Positions 10,901-20,594 of a DNA stretch of 29,486 nucleotides are shown piece after piece. The notes beneath the pieces are model-generated. The model saw only the letters and a list, made by a program, of their open reading frames with translations, did no database searches and had not been told where the DNA came from. The DNA is taken from positions 68,188 through 97,673 of the forward strand of contig NW_003128862.1 of assembly GCF_000003605.2 (NCBI RefSeq), written 5' to 3'. Source of the DNA: Saccoglossus kowalevskii. Lineage: Eukaryota > Hemichordata > Enteropneusta > Harrimaniidae. The position numbers were made by a program, and so were the translations under genes. Every line of letters starts with the position of its first letter. Position 1 is the stretch's first letter.

Positions 10901-13900
10901 GACATCATTTTGGGGCACAATTGAACTTCAAATACGTTGCAAAACTTGCTACGCGGCGATGCTGACATCAAGTGTGTGTTGACCGAAGTTTGACCCCAAG
11001 TCACGCACTGAACTGGCGCGTTGCCTTAGCAACCCTTTTCTTTCTTGGTCCGCGCTTCGATCTCGTAAATTTGTTATTATATCCTGCAGTACTGTAATAA
11101 CACAACTTGTATCCAACTCTGTATTGGCTTTGAATATTTCCACATCGTTTACTTAGTGTGCTGCTTTTCTAATAACGCAAATATGTTTACAGTATTGCAC
11201 GGGCTCTAAGTATTTCAACTTTGCAATGTATTGCTTTTATAGTAATTACGCAAACTAAGTTATTTTTATTATTGTTTAGGACACTAACCCGGGCTATTAG
11301 GTCTGTGAATATTTCNNNNNNNNNNNNNNNNNNNNNNNNNNNNNNNNNNNNNNNNNNNNNNNNNNNNNNNNNNNNNNNNNNNNNNCTCGGAGCGCACTTC
11401 GATCGCATTATTCGCGTACATTTCGACTGAACTCTAATAACCACATGTTTGAATTACATGCGGTAATGGGCAATGACCTCAATGAGTTCACGCACTGACA
11501 TTTAAATTCGGGCCACCCAGTTTGACGCAAAATGATATAGTTACTTAACATTTGTTCAAAAAAATCGGTAAACTCTCGCGAAGAGTTAACTGAAAGGCAA
11601 CGTCGTTTTTGACGCCCAAAAAAAACATGTCAATACAAGATTATGTGTGCGAGGTTAGATTTATAGAACGTACATGACCGCTTAACTCAGTTTTTTTTTA
11701 ATAATCATGTCGCACGTGAAACACAAGAGACATTTTAGTTCGTCCATTTCTTGTTTACCGATCTTGAACTTTTTGTCTGGAATGCGATACAGGCAAAGAA
11801 TAAACATTAATGATACCCACCGTTGTCAAATCAACAAGAGGCTCGAATCAGGAAGGCTCGGCTATTTAAAACTTTGTAAATAACATTCTTTTCATGTGGT
11901 AGACTTTATTCAAGTGTAACAAACGTAAGTGAAATGTATGGACGAGTCATAATACTCGTACCTTCAAAAGTTACGACTTTTACTCTTGGAATTGGTGATA
12001 AATACATTGTTTCATGCAACAACAATTCGTATACAGCATTGGACTTATGGATTTTTATATTAATAAAATACGTGGGCCGATATTACCATATGCTTAGTAT
12101 TTCCATGCCAGCGATGCTCGTAACCTGGTCGATTTAAAAACAGCTATTTGAAACAAAGACTCAAGGAATCACAAAGGAAACTGTTAAGTACGTATTTCAC
12201 ACCTTTCCTAGACCGCGGCTGCAACCGGTACCGATGGCCACCGCGGTAGAGACCCCTAATTATAAGCAGTCCGCGGCTCTGCTCGGTGTACCGCATAGAG
12301 CCGCGGTGAACCACCCGTTTGATTTCCTACTCTCCCCTAATTAAGATGTTGTTTCATTGCAATTATTTATTCCTTCATGAGCAGTAAATAAATAAAAACT
12401 GAAAAGAAACTATCATTATTTATAGATTGCCTCCTGATCAAGATCAATATTTGTCTTCCAATCTGTTTAATTCTCTAAATTTGGAGTTTCTATTTTGTGG
12501 AATAGTGTCTTGCTATCAACATTTTATGTACATGTATAAAACATCTTATTATTACAGTAAACCGAGGAAAGCTGTTGAAGAAGATATTATAAAAGGAATA
12601 AAAGCGGTTATCAGACAGATTACAGCGTCGGTTACATTCTTACCATTGTTAGAAGGAGCAAGTAAGTTTTACTCATAACCGATCACTGGTAGCATTCATA
12701 GTGGTTGTACCTAGTTTAAAGCTGTATCATAATCTTTATTTTTATTAGAAGCCTTTAAACAAACATGTTTCAATTAATAAATGCAACAGTAGTGTATTCA
12801 CAGTTTTCTGAGTTAGTTGTGATGCATGACAAAATATATTGTAGTGAATAGCAAAATATGCCCGTTTTTTTTTATCAGGATATGGTATTTTGCGAAAGCT
12901 GTATCTTTCTGATTTGCATTGTCTCACTTTATTCAAAATGTTGCTGGCATTACAATTTGAAGAGTCAATCGGCGTGTGCCGAATTCGGTATGGGTCCCAT
13001 GCAAACGTATACATGTGAAAACTACATTGTTTTTTAATACATAGTTTAAACATGTGCTGTGAATTTATAAATGCTACTCAATTTGTGAATTGAATATCTA
13101 AATCACAACAATTGGTACTTCCACTGCTGGAATATTTACAGTTTTCACCATATTCTGTCACTAATCGATAGCAGCAATGACAGCAGTACTCATGGCTCAT
13201 AATCCTTGTATTTGCATATTGACAAAATCCAACACAATGCATACCCATATCCCAATCAATCAGATCAATCAATCAGATCAATCAGAGCACATCTTGTTTG
13301 TGTAAGGGCAACTGAAAAAAATCAAGTTTGGCTTATAAAAAAAACGAATACTGTAAATATCTTTAATTTTTGTGATAAGTAAATGCCTTGGGTTTTGTTC
13401 CTGATTTAAAAATATCCTTGCAAGAATGTGCATTTGGTAAAATCACAGCTGTGAATATTCATGTTCTTAAAGTTGTGTCAGCAAAACATAGTTAAAGGCC
13501 TTTTCAATTTCAAGTAACATGAACAAAAATCTGAGAGTGCTTGTTTGCAAGTTATACTGGCTGAAACCTGACATTTTTTGCAACAGTGTTAGACGTTTAC
13601 GACCATCTGGCATCCTCGACACAGAGTCTACAGAGACACCAAGTATGAGCGCAAACTCATTAGCTCTTGCGTCATGGTCCCTCATGCATGTACTGAGGGC
13701 AGGCTTCTGGAGAACGCAAAACATCCTTATCGATTATTACCTAAGAGACACAACCCATTGAGGAAGGTCTTTTAGGGTGGGTCCAGTCGTAGTGGGTCAG
13801 ACTTGGTTTACTGACCTTGCCCAGACAGCCACAGGAATCCCTGCATATAGGTGATAGAGCAGTCTCTGCTACAGATTTGTGCGGAGAAGTTTCTCCCATC

Positions 13901-14771
13901 AGCGCTCCTTGGAAGTGTCCAGGTCTTGCTTACAGCTCATGCAGAACTGTTTCGACCTCTTTTCTTTTTTTTTGCAATGCTAGTTACCCCCAAATTGGGT
14001 TTGGGTCTAGTGTCCTCATGCAATGCCGACTCCGTCACCCCATCAGCAGTATGCTTTAAGTATGGGGACGACATTGGCAAGGTAAGACACCGTTTGTCCC
14101 TGGTCTTAGCTAGATGGGAGTCATAAGTTTTGTCCTGGGAGGGGACACCACTTTATTTCGAGCATTCCTTTGTGTTTGTTTTGCTTGAAACCCACCACAT
14201 TTCATCATCTGACTCTGCCTACAGTTCAAAATAGTCATTCTGACTGACCAGAGTTTATGGTGTGTAATTGAATGTAGTGAATTTAGGCAACCCACCTATT
14301 CACATAGTTCATACCCACCATATACTCCAGTTTGCCTAAATCGGATAATGTTAAAAAGTGCAATGTTGCGCTTTCTTTGAAAATGAATCACATTAAATAT
14401 TGATTTCATATTATATTGTATTCTTCAATTATTAGCTGAGAATCCTGTGTGTGATTCGGTGACAATTCAACTTTAAAAAACAACGAGTGTCTTTTGCGAG
14501 GTATTATCTTCACCAACTCCTTGTAAATTCTGCTTTAAACACTTTACAGTATGTTTTTATAATAATAAAAAGTTGTTGTTCAATTATTTATTTTTAATTT
14601 TCAGCTGTGTTTGATTTACTGATCTATACTGACAGAGATGCTGAAACACCTTTAGAGTGGGAAGAGTCTGGACCACAGCTCATACCGCAGGGACGAGAAG
14701 TTAGACTGAGATCGTTTAGTACTACGATACACAAAGTAGATGCCATGGTCGCTTACAAAGGGGACCAGTAA
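1837..14771 (+). CDS. MAD2L1: Mitotic spindle assembly checkpoint protein MAD2 (complete, five coding exons)
   Basis: CDS is the join of 1837-1912, 9085-9231, 10167-10287, 12558-12661 and 14605-14771. Every intron is GT..AG and phases match (1, 1, 2, 1), giving 204 codons plus TAA. MAD2 is a HORMA-domain protein. At unattached kinetochores it changes from open to closed form on MAD1 and captures CDC20, so the mitotic checkpoint complex blocks APC/C. Seen here: the N-terminal ITLKGSAEMVTEFF helix; INSILYQRGIYP; W76 (human W75); VLERWQFNIECDK with W101 (human W100); VIRQITASVTFLPLLE with R134, matching human R133 of the dimer interface, and F142 (human F141); and a full safety-belt C terminus, WEESGPQ..EVRLRSFSTTIHKV.AMVAYK. 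Human Ser195 aligns with Ala196 and Ser178 falls in PQGRE, so two reported phosphosites are not conserved. The start is the first ATG in frame with the conserved helix. Human comparisons are from memory. Confidence 0.96.
3400..3464 (-). mobile_element. Partial TTAA-type MITE at the edge of copy A
   Basis: On the minus strand from 3464 it reads TTAAAGAGGGAGAATTGTCA, then ATACGCATGCGTT and a GTGTGTC stretch. This parallels the end of the MITE at 28461 (TTAAAGCGGGGAGTCGTCAC, GCGCATGCGTT). TTAA at 3461-3464 is the border with the flanking repeat. The other end could not be located, so the left coordinate is approximate. Confidence 0.5.
3465..4575 (-). repeat. Copy A of a dispersed repeat, homologous to the inside of the 10296-12337 element
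   Basis: Read on the minus strand, this block aligns with 10441-11502 on the plus strand over most of its length. Shared stretches include GTAATTCAAACATGTGGTTA, the TCAGCATCGC region and the ATTCACA-TTATTGTCAA end. It carries four TTGCGTAATTA motifs (about 3772, 3879, 3948, 3987). Neither flank matches the terminal repeats of the other copy, so this copy is truncated. Its open frames resemble no transposase. Confidence 0.75.
5885..6079. mobile_element. 195-bp MITE with 8-bp target duplication (hAT-like)
   Basis: The left end GAAAAGAGTTTCTTAAGG and the right end (reverse complement) GGTAAGAGTTCCTTAGGG are inverted repeats. They extend about 45 bp inward through CCATAAC and CCTAAC motifs. ACAAATTC is repeated exactly at 5877-5884 and 6080-6087. 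An 8-bp duplication fits the hAT superfamily. It has no coding capacity. Confidence 0.8.
6512..7071 (+). pseudogene. Degraded 3' tail of a non-LTR retrotransposon (LINE)
   Basis: Two frame-shifted pieces resemble the C-terminal end of LINE reverse transcriptase polyproteins. 6512-6748 is a Lys/Asn-rich segment ending TEPYIKILDNKE. The adjacent frame reads KLSAHKLM, then KCTKCNLLEDEINNITKCKL, DERELFTFF. The spacing CxxC..EDE...C is the post-RT zinc-knuckle-like motif of such elements, with its usual His replaced by Asn. Internal stops and frameshifts show it is dead. RT and endonuclease domains are absent, as expected of a 5'-truncated insertion. Confidence 0.7.
7196..7560. other. Unassigned moderately GC-rich stretch in intron 1
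   Basis: An open frame of 106 codons at 7203-7523 (+) has no motif I recognise, no splice context and a composition typical of chance. The block stands out from its AT-rich surroundings and may be an old repeat. Confidence 0.3.
8170..8341. mobile_element. TTAA-flanked MITE, family copy 1
   Basis: TTAA lies at 8170-8173 and 8338-8341. The termini are AGCGAGAGAATCGTTGCCTG and (reverse complement) AGCAGGGGAGTCGTCACCTG, both continuing into CGCATAC. The inside matches the 28461-28583 element in reverse orientation, including GGCTCATGAGT and CACGCTATGGCCATC. TTAA duplication fits piggyBac-like or Kolobok-like mobilisation. There is no coding capacity. Confidence 0.8.
8846..9061. mobile_element. 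TA-flanked MITE abutting MAD2 exon 2 (copy 1)
   Basis: TA lies at 8846-8847 and 9060-9061. The termini are CTGTAAAATACTTTATTTTT and (reverse complement) CTGTAAAAGACTTTATTTTA, followed by further inverted sequence around TTCCAGC / CGCT. It is a direct relative of 26583-26785. TA duplication suggests Tc1/mariner-type mobilisation. Its right end lies 23 bp before exon 2, within the usual branchpoint/polypyrimidine zone. Confidence 0.82.
9085..9231 (+). CDS. MAD2L1: MAD2 coding exon 2
   Basis: The acceptor is TTTCTTCAG ending at 9084 and the donor is G|GTAGGA at 9232. The exon encodes residues 26-74 (KYGINSILYQRGIYPAETF, then KYGLTVLVTTDELL) plus one base of codon 75. This covers the rest of helix alphaA, the first beta segment and helix alphaB of the HORMA fold. 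The intron before it ends in a MITE whose right end lies only 23 bp upstream of the exon. Confidence 0.96.
9232..10166 (+). other. MAD2L1: MAD2 intron 2 (935 bp)
   Basis: The intron starts GTAGGA and ends TTTCCTTTCAG. Several short open frames are present with no recognisable product. The main structure is a perfect 17-bp stem at 9780-9826. Confidence 0.85.
9780..9826. repeat. Perfect 17-bp inverted repeat (hairpin) in MAD2 intron 2
   Basis: AGGTGGACATACAGTTT (9780-9796) pairs exactly with AAACTGTATGTCCACCT (9810-9826) around a 13-base loop. Pairing does not extend past the stem, which is short for a miRNA precursor. It may be a relic of a MITE. Confidence 0.7.
10167..10287 (+). CDS. MAD2L1: MAD2 coding exon 3
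   Basis: The acceptor is TTTTCCTTTCAG ending at 10166. The donor is AG|GTAATTAAG, with GT at 10288-10289. The exon encodes residues 75-114 (DWLLGKTVQKLVLVVTDI, then EVLERWQFNIECDK) plus two bases of codon 115, the central beta strands of the HORMA sheet. The donor bases from position +2 onward are also the left target-site duplication of a 2.04 kb transposon that starts at 10296. Confidence 0.96.
10296..12337. mobile_element. 2.04 kb inverted-repeat DNA transposon in MAD2 intron 3 (contains assembly gap)
   Basis: The outer 24 bases, starting GGGGAGAGTAGGAAATCAAA, are perfectly inverted at 12337-12314; 13 more align with three mismatches. TAATTAA is duplicated at 10289-10295 and 12338-12344. 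It could be read as 8 bp, TAATTAAG, if one terminal G is shared. Both subterminal zones carry CCGCGG palindromes (10327, 10339, 10425; 12213, 12241, 12271, 12301). The interior, 10441-11502, matches repeat copy A inverted. No transposase domain is recognisable, so it looks non-autonomous; the superfamily is not assignable from a 7-8 bp duplication. Confidence 0.88.
11316..11385. other. Assembly gap (70 N)
   Basis: A run of Ns lies inside the transposon. Homologous copy A has about 241 bases (roughly 3576-3816) between the sequences matching the two gap edges, so the real gap may be longer than 70 bases. Confidence 0.95.
12558..12661 (+). CDS. MAD2L1: MAD2 coding exon 4
   Basis: The acceptor is TTATTACAG ending at 12557 and the donor is A|GTAAGT at 12662. 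The exon encodes the end of codon 115 to residue 149 plus one base of codon 150. It carries the linker KPRKAVEEDI and helix alphaC VIRQITASVTFLPLLE, the conserved MAD2 dimerisation surface. The frame stays open upstream to about 12426, where a weaker TTTATAG acceptor ends at 12425. Using it would add an in-frame 44-codon stretch of no recognisable homology. Confidence 0.95.
12662..14604 (+). other. MAD2L1: MAD2 intron 4 (1.9 kb)
   Basis: The intron starts GTAAGT and ends TTAATTTTCAG. It contains a 13-bp tandem repeat near 13255 and a GC-richer stretch at about 13560-14150. Overlapping open frames there on both strands (80-91 codons) resemble nothing I know. That stretch may be an old repeat. 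Confidence 0.8.
13255..13286. repeat. Short tandem repeat, 13-bp unit ATCAATCAGATCA
   Basis: About 2.5 copies of an ATCA/CAG-rich unit in intron 4. Confidence 0.7.
14605..14771 (+). CDS. MAD2L1: MAD2 coding exon 5, terminal (safety belt)
   Basis: The acceptor is TTAATTTTCAG ending at 14604; the stop TAA is at 14769-14771. The exon encodes residues 150-204: VFDLLIYTDRDAE, then EWEESGPQ, EVRLRSFSTTIHKV and AMVAYKGDQ. This is the mobile C-terminal safety belt that wraps CDC20 or MAD1 peptides in closed MAD2. The family motif RLRSF.TT.HKV..MVAYK is intact, so the gene looks functional. Confidence 0.96.
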
Positions 14772-14900
14772 TACACACTGTTGAAATTTACCAAATGTAA
14801 ATAATAGAATTCTTCTACTGCCAATTTAAATATTAAGATAAATCTAATAACAATTTAAAACTTAATACAATACAAATTTATTAAGTACATAAGAAACTTA

Positions 14901-14960
14901 AATAAATCAGACTCCTCATACAGGTTTATTTTAATTATAAAAAAAAATTGTCAAAATAAA
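14901..14960 (+). terminator. MAD2L1: Candidate MAD2 polyadenylation signals
   Basis: AATAAA at 14901-14906 and 14955-14960 lies 130-190 bases after the stop codon. Later copies at 15457 and 16366 would give longer 3' UTRs. Which is used cannot be told from the sequence. Confidence 0.4.
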
Positions 14961-16408
14961 TCAGTCTTCCTGTCGAAAACTCGGCACCCGGCCGTTCATC
15001 AAAGCTTCTTTGTGCCCAAGTTCAAATTTTAAACAAACTGCATGAACTATTATTGGTTGAACTATTATTAATGATAGTGATGATCTAAAAATTAGAAAAA
15101 ATAAATAAATTAACTAAATATCTGTTTAAACTGAACCCTTATTACCACTGTGAGTCAGTGAAATCATTCATATTGTTTTTGTTTTAGGTGTTCAGTTTGA
15201 ACTTTAATTTTAATCTGTAATGCTATACTATTCAGAGAGGCGCATCTCTGGCGGCCAGTCTTGATGTGTTCTACAGTCGTCGCACTGAATCATGGGAAGA
15301 TACATAGCTATGTATACCGGTATAATGTGTAAAACCATATTATTTGTTTACACAAAGTTCGTATGGGTGCTGCTCGACGACTGCAGCACCTTAATTGTTT
15401 GTGCATCTGTGTCGATTACGATTGACAGATGATGAACAGTCAGCCTCAATTTCTGAAATAAAATATACTTCACTGCCCGATTGGTTTCATATATTTTACA
15501 AAGAGCATTGTTTCAAAGACAGAGTTTTTTTCTTCAAACTGGGTCTTTAATATATACTCAAACTAGTACATTGTAATTCTATTCTATTTACATTTCTGTG
15601 CAGGGTTGTAATGTAACGACGTCTTCACTGCTTTTTCATGAATGATTGTATATAAGTGTATAGAAGCCTGGCTTAGATAATTTGAGAAGTTTTCTTAACC
15701 TCTGTTACTTCAAACTTGTGATCAAAATCCACATTATGCTCCACACCTAATGTAGCTTGTCAAACCAATATATGAACTACTGACCCTATGACCACAGATA
15801 CTGTATTTATTCCTTTTCCATTATAGTTTATACTAGTCTGGAACGTATAGTTGTGTTCCACTCATTCTCTTGATCCACTGACACTCAGGTACAATGCTAA
15901 TATCTCATTATTTAGCCTTGTATCTGTGTTGCACTTGCTTTGCACAATTCTTCTAATGCCTAGGTACAGTGCTAGTAATATCTTTATAGCATAGAATCTA
16001 TGCAGTGTTCCACTTAGTATACCTAATTACCATTTTAGTAATACATGTATCTACTTTGTCAGTCATACTGTGCATATATATCTGCATGGGTCAATGATGC
16101 GTTAGTGGAATGGCGTATAGCAAATACAACACCGCATAGATTCTAGTCATTAGCGTTTGTAATACTGCAAAGATTCTATGTGTTACTGGATTGGTGCTGA
16201 GCGAAAGAAATACTGCATGATGTTTATACAAATTCTGCATAGCCAAATGCTGGGAAATGTGGTTATTTGTGCTGAATCTTTCAACTCACTGACACAAAAT
16301 TATATTTCCTTCTTAGTGTTTTTGTACTGTTGAACAATTTTCTTTTTGTTACTTTTGATATGGATAATAAATGATTCTTTTCGTATACAGTTTGTCTCTC
16401 AGTATGGT

Positions 16409-16449
16409 ACCTATATCACAGTCGCTTAGCAACCTATATCACAGTCGCT
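16409..16449. repeat. Two-copy 23-bp tandem duplication
   Basis: ACCTATATCACAGTCGCT occurs at 16409-16426 and again at 16432-16449. Confidence 0.8.
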
Positions 16450-16589
16450 ACTGTTCATTGCCAGCAATTGGAATTGGCTCAATTAGTACTAAAAATGGAT
16501 TGATAATGTATATATCTTCAACGGATTATGTTCGAAGTTGTTACAAAGACAAAACATAATGGTAAACATGTGCACATTGATTTGTTATT

Positions 16590-16680
16590 TAGCTCCGCTG
16601 CCATGTCATTGTAGATGACAGAGCAGAGCTGTTTATATAGGTGATTGTCCGTCGTTTGTCCATCAACAATTACATTTCCA
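16590..16680. repeat. Hairpin-bearing repeat remnant
   Basis: AGCTCCGCTGCCATGTCAT and the following ATGACAGAGCAGAGCT form an imperfect inverted repeat (16592-16632). A GTCCGTCGTTTGTCCATCAA stretch follows and looks like part of a dispersed repeat family. The boundaries are not defined. Confidence 0.35.
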
Positions 16681-17267
16681 TCTTCAGTAGGCGTGATTAA
16701 CTGGTATAGTGATATGTATCTATCAATTCATGCAATGAAAGAACAAAAACATGTTTTGTTGTCGGAATTCATGCCCATTAATCAAATAAGTTGTTTTAAA
16801 AATAAACGGGTTATTTCAAAAGCGACATGTATGTGAATCAAAAGAAACTCGTACTATAATTTTTCTATTAGTTGCGCATGCATGTAAATTTGTTTCTATT
16901 GAGTATAATGCAACATATGCGATAAGGTAAATATGGTCATTTTACCGAGTGAAATACATACTTCACAAATTGATTGAAAATTCGACCTTGACCCGCCCCC
17001 AAATTTGGAAATAACTTTACTTTAGAATAATTGCATTGCCAGTATATAAAGGTAAATCGAAGTGCTCACATCGTCCGCCAGCACAGTGTTGTTTTGTTCG
17101 GACATTTCTCCCTGCTTCGCCGAACATTCACCATAAAAATTCAAGATGGAGTGCCCCAAAAACTAGAGCCTTCAAGTTGACATGGCTTCCTAGCTCATCA
17201 GTTCAAATTTTACAGAAGCCCTGGGGGCTGAAGAGACTAGGACGAAGTGACGGAAGGCAGATGGTCC

Positions 17268-17412
17268 AAAATTGGTCGATTTCACAACGAAAACCGTGTG
17301 AAATGGGAAAACTATGACGCATCGTGGCGTCACGATAACTTATTCAAGATGGTGGCAAACACGGGGATTTCGCAGTAGTTTTTCGCCGTTTTCATCTTGA
17401 AATCGACCAATA
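17268..17412. repeat. ~145-bp inverted-repeat unit, possible MITE
   Basis: ATTGGTCGATTTCACAACGA at the left is matched on the other strand by ATTGGTCGATTTCAAGATGA at the right, with about 95 bases between the arms. I did not find a clear target duplication. Confidence 0.5.
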
Positions 17413-17749
17413 TTCATACATGTTATCACACAGAGTGATCGGAAAATGAAAGAGCTGGTATTTTGCTCCTCCTTTGGTCAGATGCAAGGGAGAGCAGGAA
17501 ATTTTTTTTATAAGGTTAAACATTCAAGTGTTGCTGAGTTTAGTTACTTAAGAATATAGTGTCAGTGAAAGTTTACTCTCACTCATATTATGCATCTCGA
17601 GAGGAAATCCGAATTCATTTGCAACCAGACTCACTTATGTTATTCTAAATGATCTTATGTAAAAAAAAAAAAAAATATTTGTAATTTTCATTTTTCGACA
17701 TTTAATACAATTTTTGGAAGATATTCCTACGAATAAACATATGCATGTA

Positions 17750-18100
17750 TTATAATAAAAATATGAGGTTGTAGATGGGTATTAGTGATATACTTGTATG
17801 GCTAAAAAGGAAGATTACTAACAGTAGACCATCTTTGATCCGATCATGGAACGATTTATCGTGCACATGTACATGCACAAGCCAGACGGCGCGGCCATCT
17901 TTAATCAAAACGCCAAATGAACATGCATCCATTTGTGGCACGTGCTAAATATCAATTAAAACAGTACATATGTGAAATATTTTAAATCTGATTGTAAAAC
18001 AAATCGTCATGGAAATGTATTCAAACATGGATAATATATTAACCAACAAAAACTGACAAAGCACGTCTAATATACCACATTTGAAAATGTGGTAAAAATC
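17750..18100. repeat. Diverged copy of the GACCATCTTTGATC repeat family
   Basis: Motifs such as GACCATCTTTGATCCGATCA, AACTGACAAAGCACGTC and AAATCGTCATGGAAATGTAT recur from the tandem array at 22640-23080. It is an older, more divergent member of the same family. Confidence 0.6.
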
Positions 18101-19866
18101 TCCCTGATCAGTCTTTATGGTAAGTTTTATGGTTGGGTGGTCAATCTGGCAATCTTGTAAATAGCTTTGCAATGACCCTGAGATTTTGGGTTATATTCAT
18201 GGGGTCAGCTGTCAAATCTGCAGTGAATAATACTTTGCAGGTGTTTCACTTTTCTCACCAACTCAGGAACATGCTTGCTTCCTTCTTGCTACCTTATCAA
18301 GCATGAACAATTATGTCACGAGATGTCTCTTGAACTCCAGAGGGCGCTATGCACCTGAATGGAACATGAAGTTTATTGAATACAGACTTCCTTACAGTGA
18401 TTCACAGGCTACATTTACTTTTTTTTTTTTCTCCTCTCAAATTGAACTAAATTTTCAAGTAAATCTGAGACTCATTCAGGTATTCATTATAAATATTACT
18501 TGCAATCTGCACAATAACATTCAAAGTTGTATATTACCAAGAAAGCTAATGTTTTCAATTTCCTAAATATAGAACTATACGGGACGTGAGCTGAATATTG
18601 ACATAACGGTCGCCTTTTTTTTCCTAGGTTCATTATACAGTTAGTCAGGAGGATAACTAATCAATTACAAAATTAGATTGTCTGGATAGGAAACAAACCC
18701 TGTATGAATTGTATGTCATAATGCCAGAGGTATAAACAGTTTGTGCTACCTGCCAGATGAGATTGTAAAGCAGACGCTTTGATTTCATTTGAGATTTTGT
18801 GTATTGCTAATAATAATGAACAACTAACACAACCAGATCATGTAGTACTGAATGACACCGATTTCACTAATCCCCATAATCGCTGCTAGAGAGCGCCACA
18901 TTCCGAATATTCGCACGAGGTAAATATTTCAAGTGTTTTACAGAGCGCCCTCTGTAGGTTGAGTGTCAGATGGCAGAACAGTCTTACCTGCTCCATCTCA
19001 TGACAGACACACACATATTGTAAAAAATGTTTTTTAATGAGTATAAAAAGAACTGAAAAATGACAAGATACAACCAAAACAAGAACTGTCTTATTTACAT
19101 CTATAATGCTATTATTCATAGACAAACAAAACATGTCTTGTGTACATTGTAGTTTGTACATGAATTCATATATTATTGCTAGAGGGAAATTACATCATAA
19201 AATACTGATTTCCTTGAAACATACAAAAAAATTTTGTCTATTGAAAATCTCATGCACTTTTACCGTAATATACATGGAAAATGGCTCAGCGACAAATTGA
19301 AACAGAAAATTAAAACTTTTCAATTACAATTTCAATTAATGTAACTGCCTTTACCAAAAGACAACAAATATAGGATCATTTCCATGCAGACTAATCCCAT
19401 GGAAACATTAATTCACAAATTATGCCGTATTTTTGACTGTGATATTCGAAGTTTCTTTAAAAATAGATAAATTTGAAATTAAAATTACAGAATTCAATCT
19501 ACAATGTGTGTACAGATTTGATAAAAACAATGATTTTAAGAATTAGGATTATTCAGTCACCCCGAGGGATGCCAAAACAGAATATTCTCATAAACAATAG
19601 AAACTTGTTAATTTCAACACAATTTTATGGTGTAAAAGTTCAGATATTGGAATCATCCCCTCCCCCTAATCAAATCATGATTTCTGAACTTATGGAACAA
19701 TTTGAGACAGACCCTTAATATTCCACCCATGTGAAATTAATTCTATTTAAACAAACAATTTTTTTGGTTAGATAATGAGAAAGCATGAATTGTTTTATCA
19801 AGACAGTACATAAGCAACCACCTCATATAGTGAGAATAAAATAATAGTTGCTCTTTTGGGTCACTG

Positions 19867-19872
19867 TTTATT
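19867..19872 (-). terminator. P4HA: Candidate P4HA polyadenylation signal
   Basis: AATAAA on the minus strand, about 650 bases after the P4HA stop. It is only a hexamer match in AT-rich DNA, so support is weak. Confidence 0.25.
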
Positions 19873-20520
19873 TATAGTAGTACCACAATTTGGGCAAAAA
19901 AAAAAAGAATAATTTTCTGATTTACTAGTGGTACAACTTCTTTGTTGTCTTCAGTTTCTAAATTAGGCACTATTGATGATTTTTCTCATAAGAAATTAGG
20001 TGGAAAATCAGAAATTATTACATGATCATTTTGAAAACTGAAAATAACGAATAAATATTTTTGCAGATAAAAATAGCACCATAGTATAAATCCAAATTTG
20101 TGAAAATTCTGTTTTTTTAAGTAGCATGATTAGTATGTGCTATAATAAAACATAGCACATTTTTGAAGAATAGAAAAAACTATTATTCTTGATTTTGCAC
20201 GAAACACAAATCTTATGTAAATTGCTGTAAGTATATTTGTTCTTATTTTTCTTTTTAAAAACAAATCTTATACGTCACATTTTTATCAGATTGACTGTCA
20301 CTAATACACTGATTTCTGCGAAAACTAATTTCCATTTTTTTGATAATGTTCTTGACAGCAATGTTTTTTTTGTTTTTTTTTTAGGTTGCAATGTTCTTGT
20401 AAGAAATATAGAAAGAATACAACGGTTTGTGTGGAAGACAAATTGGAACTGAAATTGTGTATGTCGATGATAAATCACAGATGGATACAGAGATCATTAT
20501 TCCCGAGCTGACGACTTCAT

Positions 20521-20594
20521 CTACACTTCCTCTTCTGTAGCTCCACACTTGTGTCGAAATTCCTGACCCCTTTCATGGATCCATTTATTTGAAA
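20521..20594 (-). CDS. P4HA: P4HA terminal exon
   Basis: The acceptor is TTAATTTCAAG, preceded by a long uninterrupted T tract on the minus strand (A run 20604-20625). The exon completes a Val codon and reads SNKWIHERGQEFRHKCGATE, then EEV and TAG at 20523-20521. SNKW.HERGQEFRR.C is the family's C-terminal signature. No ER retention signal is present, which is normal for the alpha subunit because PDI, the beta subunit, carries it. Confidence 0.94.

Larger units (their letters stand above)
10288..12557 (+). other. MAD2L1: MAD2 intron 3, mostly transposon
   Basis: The intron is 2270 bp as assembled, of which 2042 is the TIR element at 10296-12337. Removing the element and one target copy leaves about 221 bp. 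The donor GTAATTAAG is retained on the left side of the insertion. Confidence 0.85.
14772..20520. other. Intergenic and 3' UTR region between convergent MAD2 and P4HA
   Basis: No conserved coding sequence was found in these 5.75 kb. AATAAA signals on the plus strand (14901, 14955, 15457, 16366) could end MAD2 transcripts. TTTATT at 19867 on the plus strand is a candidate P4HA poly(A) signal read on the minus strand. The short open frames at 17036-17317 and elsewhere have no recognisable homology. Repeats in this region are listed separately. Confidence 0.65.

Noticed and set aside
17036-17317. 93-codon open frame with a TATA-like TATATAAAG just after its start
   Set aside because: The product matches no family I know, no splice or gene context supports it, and it overlaps an inverted-repeat unit.
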